Source: an uncultured Erythrobacteraceae bacterium
GTDB lineage: Bacteria; Pseudomonadota; Alphaproteobacteria; Sphingomonadales; Sphingomonadaceae
DNA: 7,660 bases
Direction of reading: 5' to 3'
Assembly: GCA_946482075.1 (NCBI GenBank)
Contig: CAMLQG010000119.1
Location: 1 to 7,660 of the forward strand
Position 1 is the stretch's first letter. Every line of letters begins with the position of its first letter. A model generated the notes under the pieces. That model saw only the letters and a program-made list of their open reading frames with translations, was not told where the DNA came from and made no database searches. The position numbers were made by a program, and so were the translations under genes. This document shows positions 1 through 5,487 of the stretch, one piece after another.

Positions 1-1
1 T

Positions 2-73
2 ATCCAATGGTCCTGGCCGTTGTTTCTGGCCAGCACCGGCCTGTCCTGGGGCATCATGATGCTGATGCGCTGA
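2..73 (+). CDS. C-terminal end of a probable membrane protein (partial)
   Basis: An open frame enters from the left edge and ends at TGA 71-73, giving 23 residues, IQWSWPLFLASTGLSWGIMM followed by LMR. About 21 of 23 codons end in G or C, matching the coding genes of the window. The peptide is hydrophobic with a single terminal Arg, as expected for the last transmembrane helix of an inner-membrane protein. Nothing in this fragment identifies a family. A chance open frame of 23 codons cannot be excluded; the codon bias is the main support. Confidence 0.5.
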   Translation: MQWSWPLFLASTGLSWGIMMLMR

Positions 74-145
74 CCAGCCGTCTGCAACACGTCATCCGGC
101 GCAAGGCACACCCTGTCTATCCGGCACGAGGAAACGTTTTCCGCC

Positions 146-174
146 TTTTGCGCACTGCAACATAGGCATAGAAT
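146..174 (+). promoter_or_regulatory. possible promoter of the PilZ gene
   Basis: TAGAAT at 169-174 resembles a -10 box (TATAAT). TTTTGC at 146-151 could be the -35 region with a 17-nt spacer, though it is a poor match to TTGACA. The gene starts 27 nt after the -10 box. A perfect 10-bp palindrome, CTTTGCAAAG, lies at 177-186, where the transcript would start. This is read from the sequence only and is weak. Confidence 0.25.
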
Positions 175-201
175 GGCTTTGCAAAGATTCGCGGCGGCGA
201 A

Positions 202-525
202 ATGGAAAAACGAGACGATTTTCGGCACACGGTGAAGATCCAGAGCCGGTACAGGACCGGACGCGGAGTGGCTCGGGACGTGGTCGTCACCGATCTTTCC
301 CGACATGGCTGCCGTATGTTCGACCGCTTTTCGAGCCTGGCCGAAGGCAGGTATATCAGCATCCGCATCGGTTCGATCGGCCCGATCCAGGCGAAGGTCC
401 GCTGGCGGGAACATTCCGTCGTAGGGCTGGAATTCGACGATCCGATCCATCCTTCGGTGCTTGAACACATGCGCTTCACGATCGATGGCTGGTCCGAAAG
501 CGATCGGCCCGACAAGCAGGTCTGA
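202..525 (+). CDS. single-domain PilZ protein, probable c-di-GMP receptor
   Basis: A 107-residue protein that is essentially one PilZ domain. The two c-di-GMP binding motifs are present: RxxxR at R4-R8 (RDDFR) and [D/N]xSxxG at D31-G36 (DLSRHG), 22 residues apart. The usual later strand, VRW followed by GLEF, sits at residues 66-78. PilZ domains form a small beta-barrel that binds cyclic di-GMP and alters motility, exopolysaccharide or other outputs by protein contact. With no effector domain, this one would act through a partner. There is no signal peptide or membrane segment, so it is cytoplasmic. The ATG at 202 places RxxxR right at the N-terminus, as is normal for single-domain forms; the Shine-Dalgarno is poor. 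No diguanylate cyclase or motility gene is next to it, so its output is unknown. Confidence 0.85.
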   Translation: MEKRDDFRHTVKIQSRYRTGRGVARDVVVTDLSRHGCRMFDRFSSLAEGRYISIRIGSIGPIQAKVRWREHSVVGLEFDDPIHPSVLEHMRFTIDGWSESDRPDKQV

Positions 526-538
526 GCCCGCACGCCGA

Positions 539-559
539 ATTCGTCCTGACGAATAAAAT
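539..559 (+). promoter_or_regulatory. putative GMC gene promoter -10 with abutting 7-bp dyad
   Basis: ATTCGTC-CT-GACGAAT at 539-554 is a perfect 7-bp inverted repeat with a 2-nt centre. Its last base is the first base of TAAAAT (554-559), a 5/6 match to the -10 consensus. No good -35 box is visible 15-18 nt upstream. The dyad occupies the -35/-10 spacer region, a common place for an operator or activator site. This is inferred from position and symmetry. It could instead be part of the 3' end of the PilZ transcript, but no T-run follows it. Confidence 0.3.
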
Positions 560-569
560 GTCCCTGACC

Positions 570-593
570 GCAAGATCGGCCCGCCGATCTTGC
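570..593. promoter_or_regulatory. perfect 10-bp inverted repeat, operator or leader hairpin
   Basis: GCAAGATCGG (570-579) and CCGATCTTGC (584-593) are perfect reverse complements separated by CCCG. The dyad starts 10 nt after the -10-like TAAAAT and ends 82 nt before the GMC start codon. It could be an operator for a dimeric repressor over the transcription start, a 5'-leader hairpin, or the terminator hairpin of the upstream PilZ gene. The absence of a T-tract after 593 argues against a standard intrinsic terminator. Confidence 0.4.
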
Positions 594-664
594 CATTGCG
601 GCCCGGCTTGGCAATGCTCCGCGCGGAATTCCGCAAGAGGGCCCCAGCCCCGGCGGACAATCGC

Positions 665-669
665 GGGAG
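665..669 (+). promoter_or_regulatory. ribosome binding site that fixes the TTG start of the GMC gene
   Basis: GGGAG at 665-669 lies 6 nt before the TTG at 676. It supports initiation there. The nearest upstream ATG (614) is in another frame, and the FAD-binding strand begins only six residues in. Confidence 0.6.
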
Positions 670-675
670 CAGGCC

Positions 676-2313
676 TTGGAACAGGAATTCGATTACATCA
701 TCGTGGGCGCAGGGTCGTCCGGCTGCGTGCTCGCCAACCGGCTCTCCGAAGATCCCGCCAACCGGGTGCTCCTGATCGAAGCGGGGCCGAAGGATACGAA
801 TTACCTGATCAAGATTCCCAAGGGCTTCTCCAAGCTCGTGCTCGATCCCGACCACTGCTCGCATTACGCCGTGGGCCAGCCGCGCGGCAACGGGACCGAC
901 GTCAAGGAAGGCTGGGTGCGCGGGCGCGGCCTGGGCGGATCCTCCTCCATCAACGGGATGATCTATGCCCGCGGCCAGCCGAGCGATTTCGCCGTATGGG
1001 CCAGGGAAGCCGGCCCGCTGTGGGACTGGGCGCATATGAAGGAAGCCTATCGTTCGATCGAGGATCACGAGCTGGGCGATGACGGCGTGCGTGGGGCCGG
1101 CGGCGCGGTGCATATCAGCGCAGGCAAGGTCCGTTACCCGCTGGCCGAAAACCTGATCAAGGCCGGCGAGCAGATGGGCCTGACCCGCAAGGAAGACCTC
1201 AATCGCGAGGACCTGGAAGGGGTCGGCTATTTCAGCCACAATATCAAGAACGGCCGCCGGCAGAGCTCGGCGCTGTCCTTCCTCAACCCGGTCAAGCATC
1301 GTGCGAACCTGACGATCGTGACCGATACGCTGGTGGAAAAGGTGGTGTTCGAAGGCCGCCGCGCCAGCGCCGTCGCTGCGCGGGTGAACGGGCGGCCGGT
1401 CACGTTCCGCTGCCGGGGCGAGATCATCCTGTCCGCCGGCGCGATGGAAAGCCCGCGCATCCTCCAGCTTTCAGGCATCGGGCCGGGCGACCTCCTGCAA
1501 TCGCTGGGGATCGGCGTGCTGCAGGACAGCCCCGATGTCGGCGCGCGGATGCTCGAACATCTCGGCTTCACCACCACCTATCGCCTCAAGAACGACAAGG
1601 GCCTCAACCACCGCTTCCGGGGTATCGGCCTGCTGGGCAGCATGATCCAGTATGTCGCGACCCATACCGGCCCGCTGGCGACAGGGCCGCTGGAAGTGGG
1701 CGCTTTCGTGAAAGTCCATCCGGAAGCCAGGACGCCGGACGTGCAGCTTTATCTCGGCGGGACCACGATGATCCGCCCGAAAGGCGAGAACGCCGCAAAC
1801 CCGCTGCCCAAGGTCGAACACAAGCCGGGCATGTCGATCTATTCGCAGATGCTCCAGCTCACGAGCGAAGGTACCATCCGGATCACTTCCACCGATCCCA
1901 CCGCGCCGCTCGACATCAAGCCCAACTGGCTCAGCACCGATTACGACCGAGAAGTCGCGATCCACATGATGCGCTACATCCGCCGCTACATGTCGCAGCC
2001 GGCGATCACGCCCTATATCGAGCGCGAAGTGGCGCCCGGCGACAAGATCCGGACGGACGAGGAGATCCTCGAAGCCATGTATAATGGCGCGACCTGCGGC
2101 ACGCATGGCGTGCGCAGCACGCGCATGGGCAACGATGCCACCGCCGTGCTGGACAGCCGCTGCCGCGTGCGCGGCGTGGACGGGTTGCGCGTGGTCGATT
2201 GCGGCGCGATGCCGGGCCTGCCTTCGGGCAACACCAACGGCCCCGCCATGGCCTTCGGCTGGCGCGCGGCGGATCTCATCCTGGAAGACCAGCGCCTGCG
2301 CAACGTCGCCTGA
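676..2313 (+). CDS. GMC family FAD-dependent oxidoreductase (alcohol/choline dehydrogenase-like)
   Basis: A 545-residue cytoplasmic flavoprotein, the usual length for bacterial GMC enzymes, which oxidise alcohols to aldehydes or ketones with FAD. The N-terminal dinucleotide-binding fold is clear: GxGxxG at 11-16 (GAGSSG) and the acidic end of the second strand at E35. GMC signature 1 spans about 83-105 (GRGLGGSSSINGMIYARG). Signature 2 is at 255-269 (GAMESPRILQLSGIG). The C-terminal active-site region has H475 in HGVRSTRMG, where BetA-type enzymes have HPVGTCRMG, and N519 in SGNTNGP; these are the likely catalytic His-Asn pair. Translation starts at TTG 676 behind a good Shine-Dalgarno. It appears monocistronic, with a convergent neighbour 675 nt on. 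The substrate cannot be read from sequence. Choline, polyethylene glycol, terpenoid or aromatic alcohols are all handled by relatives, so I give no gene symbol. Confidence 0.9.
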   Translation: MEQEFDYIIVGAGSSGCVLANRLSEDPANRVLLIEAGPKDTNYLIKIPKGFSKLVLDPDHCSHYAVGQPRGNGTDVKEGWVRGRGLGGSSSINGMIYARGQPSDFAVWAREAGPLWDWAHMKEAYRSIEDHELGDDGVRGAGGAVHISAGKVRYPLAENLIKAGEQMGLTRKEDLNREDLEGVGYFSHNIKNGRRQSSALSFLNPVKHRANLTIVTDTLVEKVVFEGRRASAVAARVNGRPVTFRCRGEIILSAGAMESPRILQLSGIGPGDLLQSLGIGVLQDSPDVGARMLEHLGFTTTYRLKNDKGLNHRFRGIGLLGSMIQYVATHTGPLATGPLEVGAFVKVHPEARTPDVQLYLGGTTMIRPKGENAANPLPKVEHKPGMSIYSQMLQLTSEGTIRITSTDPTAPLDIKPNWLSTDYDREVAIHMMRYIRRYMSQPAITPYIEREVAPGDKIRTDEEILEAMYNGATCGTHGVRSTRMGNDATAVLDSRCRVRGVDGLRVVDCGAMPGLPSGNTNGPAMAFGWRAADLILEDQRLRNVA

Positions 2314-2491
2314 GCAGCGGCGCTGGTTGACGCTGAACGGGAAGAAAGTGCGGTTGGGTTTTCGAGTGGCGGAGGGGTCGGCACGCTCGAACGATGAATG
2401 CAAGTATTTGGATTTGCAATTTTTTCTATCGAGGCGATCGCACCCCGCCACCGACCGCGTGCATGTTCAACGTGTGACTTTCCAACCTTCC

Positions 2492-2559
2492 CTTCGCCAT
2501 TCCCGTGGATTCCCGCGTTGTGGCTTCGCCACGCCTGCGGCTCCGCGGGAATGACGAAG
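2492..2559. repeat. REP-like inverted repeat element
   Basis: Arms 2492-2508 and 2543-2559 match as reverse complements at 15 of 17 positions; the right arm contains CGCGGGAATGACGAAG. Between them is a small perfect hairpin, GTGGC-TTC-GCCAC, at 2520-2532. TCCCGCG at 2511-2517 can also pair with 2544-2550, so the RNA could fold in two ways. The ATTCCCGCGG-type core is a familiar dispersed intergenic repeat in alphaproteobacteria. It may help terminate transcription between the convergent genes. Confidence 0.65.
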
Positions 2560-2729
2560 AAGGGGATGTGAATAGCGGAGGAGGAAGGCGCCAGGCTCAT
2601 TCACGAGCTTAAGGCAGATTTCCGCGATGTAGGAAAACGGTTTCTGAGACCAGCAGGTCGCATAGACAATTCCGTATGGCAGAAAGCGATCCATAGCGGT
2701 CGTTCCCATGGTTCGTTATCCCCGCCCCA

Positions 2730-2814
2730 CTCGTCATCCCAGCGCAGGCTGGGATCGCTGTGGAGGGGACACCACCTAGCCGCACGAGATCCCAGCCTGA
2801 GCTGGGATGACGAG
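2730..2814. repeat. REPIN-like pair of inverted palindromic units
   Basis: Two 27-nt units, 2730-2756 and 2788-2814, are reverse complements at 26 of 27 positions with 31 nt between them. Each unit is itself a hairpin: ATCCCAGC-(GCAG)-GCTGGGAT at 2736-2755 on the left, and the same 8-bp stem with CTGA as its loop on the right. A pair of oppositely oriented REP units around a short centre is the structure of a REPIN, which relies on a RAYT transposase elsewhere in the genome; none is in this window. Confidence 0.8.
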
Positions 2815-2877
2815 ACAAAACAGAATGTCCGCTTTCACCCGGTAGCAGACATTGCAGTCGACCCGCACATCCCAGTT

Positions 2878-2966
2878 CCGTTCGTCCTGAGCTTGTCGAA
2901 GGACAGTTCTTCCCCTCGCTCTCGCTGGAACAAAAGGCGGCCCTTCGACAAGCTCAGGGCGAACGG
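2878..2966. repeat. dispersed inverted-repeat element, copy 1 (TTCGTCCTGAGCTTGTCGAA arms)
   Basis: The 26-nt arms, 2878-2903 and 2941-2966, are reverse complements at 24 of 26 positions and enclose a 37-nt centre. The left arm contains TTCGTCCTGAGCTTGTCGAA; the right arm contains TTCGACAAGCTCAGGGCGAA. A more diverged copy of the same size lies at 5353-5442. The element ends 22 nt before the stop codon of the minus-strand PPOX gene, so on that strand it would be in the 3' untranslated region. Confidence 0.8.
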
Positions 2967-2988
2967 TTTTACAGGTCGGGAGAACCCT

Positions 2989-3465
2989 TCAATACTTTCC
3001 ACTCAGCTTGGTGTGATCCCAGCTGATATAGTCCGTTGGCTTGTAGCGGATGATCACCCGCTTGGGCGCGCTCGCCAGCGCCTGGGCCTTGGCGGCCTCG
3101 CTCAGTTCCATGCCCCCGCGCCGAGCTTCCTTTTCGGCCAGTGCAGCCATAACCTTGGCAGTTTCTTCCGGCACGTCGACGATCTCGGCATCGGCATAGG
3201 CCAATACCGATTTCAGTTCTGAATAGGCACTGCCGGATTCGACCAGCAGCGCGCAACGCGGATCACGCTCGATATTCTTCACTTTCTGGCTCTTGCGGAA
3301 GGTGGTCACCACATAGCGGTCCTGATCGTCGAACAGGAAGTTCATCGGCATCGGATGCGGGAAGCCGTTGGACCCGTTGGAAACCAGGATCAGCCTTTCC
3401 TGGTCGCGCAGATAGGCGCGGATTTCATCCATCGACATCTCGATATCGGAACGGCGTGACGGCAT
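2989..3465 (-). CDS. PPOX-type (pyridoxamine 5'-phosphate oxidase-like) flavin-binding split-barrel protein
   Basis: A 158-residue protein with the split beta-barrel pattern of the pyridoxamine-phosphate-oxidase-like superfamily. The cofactor-binding stretch RKSQKVKNIERDPRCALLVE is at 57-76, with the family's KxxN[IL]xxDP pattern at K61-N64 and D68-P69. Preceding strands are at 24-30 and 40-56. Members bind FMN or F420 and act as small oxidoreductases; true PdxH has additional C-terminal PLP-binding sequence that I do not see, so vitamin B6 synthesis is not implied. The ATG at 3463-3465 has an excellent Shine-Dalgarno (AAGGAG, minus strand, 3475-3480, 9-nt spacing), which favours it over the internal Met10 and Met12. 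It lies 32 nt downstream of queF on the same strand and may be co-transcribed. Substrate unknown. Confidence 0.8.
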   Translation of the reverse strand: MPSRRSDIEMSMDEIRAYLRDQERLILVSNGSNGFPHPMPMNFLFDDQDRYVVTTFRKSQKVKNIERDPRCALLVESGSAYSELKSVLAYADAEIVDVPEETAKVMAALAEKEARRGGMELSEAAKAQALASAPKRVIIRYKPTDYISWDHTKLSGKY

Positions 3466-3497
3466 GGACTTTCTCTCCTTCTTCTATCTGTCACAAC

Positions 3498-3974
3498 TCA
3501 ACCCCGGCCGCGATAGGCAGCGACGCCCTGATCGGGCACCCAAAGCCCTTCAGGCGGCGCGCCGGTCTGCCAGAACACGTCGATCGGGATGCCGCCGCGC
3601 GGATACCAGTAGCCGCCGATCCGCAGCCATTTCGGGCGCATTTCCTCCGCCAGCCGCTGGCCGATGCCCACCGTCACGTCTTCATGGAAGCCGCAATGGT
3701 TGCGGAACGAACCGAGGAACAGCTTCAGTGATTTCGATTCCACGATTCGGTCGCCCGGTGCATAATCGAGCACGAGATGCGCGAAATCGGGCTGGCCGGT
3801 GACCGGGCAGAGCGACGTGAATTCGGGTGCGGCGAAACGCACAAGATAGAGCGTGCCGGTCCGCGGATTGGGCACGTAATCGAGCACGGCCGCTTCCGGT
3901 GATGCGGGCAGCGTGCTCGCCTGGCCGAGATGCAGCGGGCGACCGGAATCCTGCGGAGGAATTGTGTCGTTCAT
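3498..3974 (-). CDS. queF: NADPH-dependent 7-cyano-7-deazaguanine (preQ0) reductase QueF
   Basis: A 158-residue type I (short, single-domain) QueF, which reduces the nitrile of preQ0 to the amine preQ1 with NADPH in the cytoplasm, a step in making queuosine for the wobble base of GUN tRNAs. The QueF signature ESKSLKLF is at 79-86. The catalytic Cys is C56 ([11 protein letters not shown]) and the general acid is D63. H97 and E98 (FHE) correspond to the substrate-binding pair. These are each one residue beyond the Bacillus enzyme's C55, D62, H96 and E97, so the fold is intact. The ATG at 3972-3974 has a weak ribosome site. The other queuosine genes (queC, queD, queE, tgt) are not in this window, so the pathway is dispersed. 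The PPOX gene follows 32 nt downstream, and a divergent gene begins 110 nt upstream. No preQ1 riboswitch motif was seen before the start. Confidence 0.95.
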   Translation of the reverse strand: MNDTIPPQDSGRPLHLGQASTLPASPEAAVLDYVPNPRTGTLYLVRFAAPEFTSLCPVTGQPDFAHLVLDYAPGDRIVESKSLKLFLGSFRNHCGFHEDVTVGIGQRLAEEMRPKWLRIGGYWYPRGGIPIDVFWQTGAPPEGLWVPDQGVAAYRGRG

Positions 3975-4018
3975 GTCTCGCTGATGCCGCTATCGACGGG
4001 TTGATACAAGTCACCGGT

Positions 4019-4046
4019 TTGAAGTTTGCGTCCGAAGGGTTAATAG
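4019..4046 (+). promoter_or_regulatory. possible promoter for the proline-rich membrane protein gene
   Basis: TTGAAG (4019-4024) and TAATAG (4041-4046) are separated by 16 nt, a fair sigma-70-like arrangement 38 nt before the ATG at 4085. It lies in the 110-nt divergent gap shared with queF. This is pattern matching only. Confidence 0.35.
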
Positions 4047-4084
4047 CGCGCAGCGCCGGGCCATGACACGCTGGCGGCGCGACG

Positions 4085-5338
4085 ATGACGGTAGAGATGA
4101 AGAGCAGACCATTTCCGATGCTGGCCCTTGCGGTTGCGGCGATGCTCGCCCAGCCGGTGCTGACCCGGTCGGCGCATGCACAGCAGACGGATTCTTCGCT
4201 CGAAGGCTTCAGCCTGCCCCCGTCCCAGCGCCAGCCCGAAGCGCAGGGCCCGGTGACGGATGGCATCGCCACGCCCCGCGCTCCGCGCCCCACACCGCGC
4301 CCATCCACGCCTGCGCCCGTGGTCGCGATCCCCGCACCCGAACCACAACCCGCGGCTGCACCGCGCGCGCAGGCGCCAGTCCGGAATCCGGCGTCTCCGC
4401 GCGACACGCCTGCGGCCGCACCGGCGCCGACGACTCCGTCCGCTCCGATCGCGGCACCGTCCGCCGCGCCTGCATCCACCGTTTCGGACAATACGCCGGC
4501 CCCACCGCAAACACCTGTTGCACCGACAAGCGCCCTGCCCCCGCTTCCGAGCGCTGCAAACGAAACGCCGGCACCCGCCGCACAAGCCGAAAGCGGTTCG
4601 ATCACCGAAACCGCCACTTTCCGCTGGGGCATGCTGGCAGCCATGCTCGCGCTGGTGATCGCCGCCATCGCGCTCGCATGGCATCGCTTCGTACGCAGCG
4701 AATCGCGGGTCGCCGTGCCGATGATCGAGCCGCCGCGCCCGCGCGTGCCGCAGGCCCCGCAGCCGTCTGCCGAACCGCGCCTGACCCCGGCGCAGGCCAA
4801 GGCTAGGGAGATCGAGGAAGCGCTTGACCAGGAAGAACTGGACGAAGCCGCCCTGCCGTTGCGCTGCGCATTCGAAGTCACCCGGCTCAGCGTCACGCTG
4901 ATGAAAGCGACACTGGCTTACCGGATCACGCTCACCAACATGTCGGATCGGCCGATCCGCGACATATCGGTGGGCGGCGATATGGTCTCGGCCCATTCCT
5001 CGCTCTCGATGGAAGAGCAGATGGCCAATGAGGGCGAAGCGCTGGAGATCCAGCACAAGGTGCCCACGATGCTGCCGGGCCAGAGCATTTTCCTCAGCGG
5101 CGATCTGGTGCTGCCGATCCGCTCGATCCGCGTGGTGCGGCGGGGCGAAGCCGCGCTGTTCGTGCCGCTGGCGCGTCTCAGGATCGAGGCGGAAGGCCTT
5201 GAAATGGCACTGCTGCGCACATCGTTGGTCGGCCAGCGTCCCGCCGGCCCCGGCGCAGGCCTGCGGCCTTTCCGCCTCGACCTCGGCCCGCGCATCTATT
5301 CCGAGATCGGCCAGCGGACATTGGCGGTTCCGGCCTAG
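4085..5338 (+). CDS. uncharacterised bitopic membrane protein: signal peptide, Pro/Ala-rich periplasmic arm, one TM helix, cytosolic beta-rich domain
   Basis: 417 residues; I do not recognise a named family. Visible parts in order: a signal peptide (about 1-32, basic start, hydrophobic core 12-26, likely cut after AHA at 30-32); a low-complexity Pro/Ala-rich stretch (about 44-167); a transmembrane helix (181-199) followed by WHRFVRSESR; a charged helix or coil (236-255); and a beta-rich domain (258-416) with YRITLTNMSDRPIRDISVGG at 279-298 and LPGQS at 330-334, resembling immunoglobulin-like sandwich strands. Positive charges after the helix place the C-terminal domain in the cytoplasm and the proline arm in the periplasm. 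A long proline arm suits spanning toward peptidoglycan or the outer membrane. The start could be Met1 or Met5, since neither has a strong ribosome site; Met5 gives the more typical signal peptide. Divergent from queF. Confidence 0.8.
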   Translation: MTVEMKSRPFPMLALAVAAMLAQPVLTRSAHAQQTDSSLEGFSLPPSQRQPEAQGPVTDGIATPRAPRPTPRPSTPAPVVAIPAPEPQPAAAPRAQAPVRNPASPRDTPAAAPAPTTPSAPIAAPSAAPASTVSDNTPAPPQTPVAPTSALPPLPSAANETPAPAAQAESGSITETATFRWGMLAAMLALVIAAIALAWHRFVRSESRVAVPMIEPPRPRVPQAPQPSAEPRLTPAQAKAREIEEALDQEELDEAALPLRCAFEVTRLSVTLMKATLAYRITLTNMSDRPIRDISVGGDMVSAHSSLSMEEQMANEGEALEIQHKVPTMLPGQSIFLSGDLVLPIRSIRVVRRGEAALFVPLARLRIEAEGLEMALLRTSLVGQRPAGPGAGLRPFRLDLGPRIYSEIGQRTLAVPA

Positions 5339-5352
5339 AGTGAGCTTCCGAT

Positions 5353-5442
5353 CGGTTCGTCCTGGGCTTGTCGAAGGACGGTCTTCCTTCTTCTGTCGGG
5401 GGGAAGGGAAAAGCGGCCCTTCGACTAGCTCGGGACGAACGG
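5353..5442. repeat. dispersed inverted-repeat element, copy 2 (diverged)
   Basis: Arms 5353-5378 and 5417-5442 are reverse complements at 21 of 26 positions and enclose a 38-nt centre. The left arm has TTCGTCCTGGGCTTGTCGAA and the right arm TTCGACTAGCTCGGGACGAA, both variants of the copy-1 core. The centre resembles that of copy 1 at both ends: a CTTCC-type stretch near the left, and AAAAGCGG versus AAAAGGCGG at the right. The element fills the gap between the proline-rich protein's stop (5338) and metC. Confidence 0.75.
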
Positions 5443-5487
5443 GTTTTGATGCTTTCCCTTCCCCCGATCCCGCTCTAGCGTCCGCCC

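Larger units (their letters stand above)
2314..2988. other. 675-nt convergent intergenic region with repeat elements
   Basis: This gap separates the plus-strand GMC gene from the minus-strand PPOX gene. It holds three inverted-repeat elements, at 2492-2559, 2730-2814 and 2878-2966, which are described separately. The stretch 2580-2715 is not explained. A minus-strand open frame of 80 codons (2467-2709, starting MGTTAMDRFLPYG) crosses it, but its codons show little G/C preference at third positions, it runs through the 2492-2559 repeat, and no ribosome site stands out. I do not call it a gene. Around 2399-2425 there is a weak AT-rich 5-bp stem followed by six T, a poor terminator candidate for the GMC gene. 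Confidence 0.6.

Noticed and set aside
117..614. 165-codon minus-strand open frame opposite the PilZ gene
   Set aside because: It covers the PilZ gene and both flanking gaps and has no recognisable domain. The PilZ motifs on the plus strand are convincing.
2399..2426. Intrinsic terminator after the GMC gene
   Set aside because: The run of six T is real, but the stem (TGCAA/TTGCA) is only 5 bp, AT-rich and has a long loop. It is too weak to call.
1471..2451. 326-codon minus-strand open frame opposite the GMC gene
   Set aside because: It lies antisense to a gene with clear GMC motifs. Its Ala/Arg/His-rich composition is what a high-GC antisense frame produces, and it has no recognisable domain.
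2492..2966. CRISPR array
   Set aside because: The repeats are inverted pairs of three different sequences, not regularly spaced direct repeats, and there are no cas genes.
3975..4084. preQ1 riboswitch upstream of queF
   Set aside because: Reading the minus strand, I found no preQ1-I-like C-rich loop with an A-rich tail next to the ribosome site. The gap looks like an ordinary divergent promoter region.
3682..5056. Two long minus-strand open frames (404 and 338 codons) opposite the proline-rich protein
   Set aside because: Low-complexity Gly/Ala/Arg translations arise from the GC-rich proline codons on the other strand. One also overlaps queF in another frame. The plus-strand reading has a signal peptide and TM helix and is preferred.
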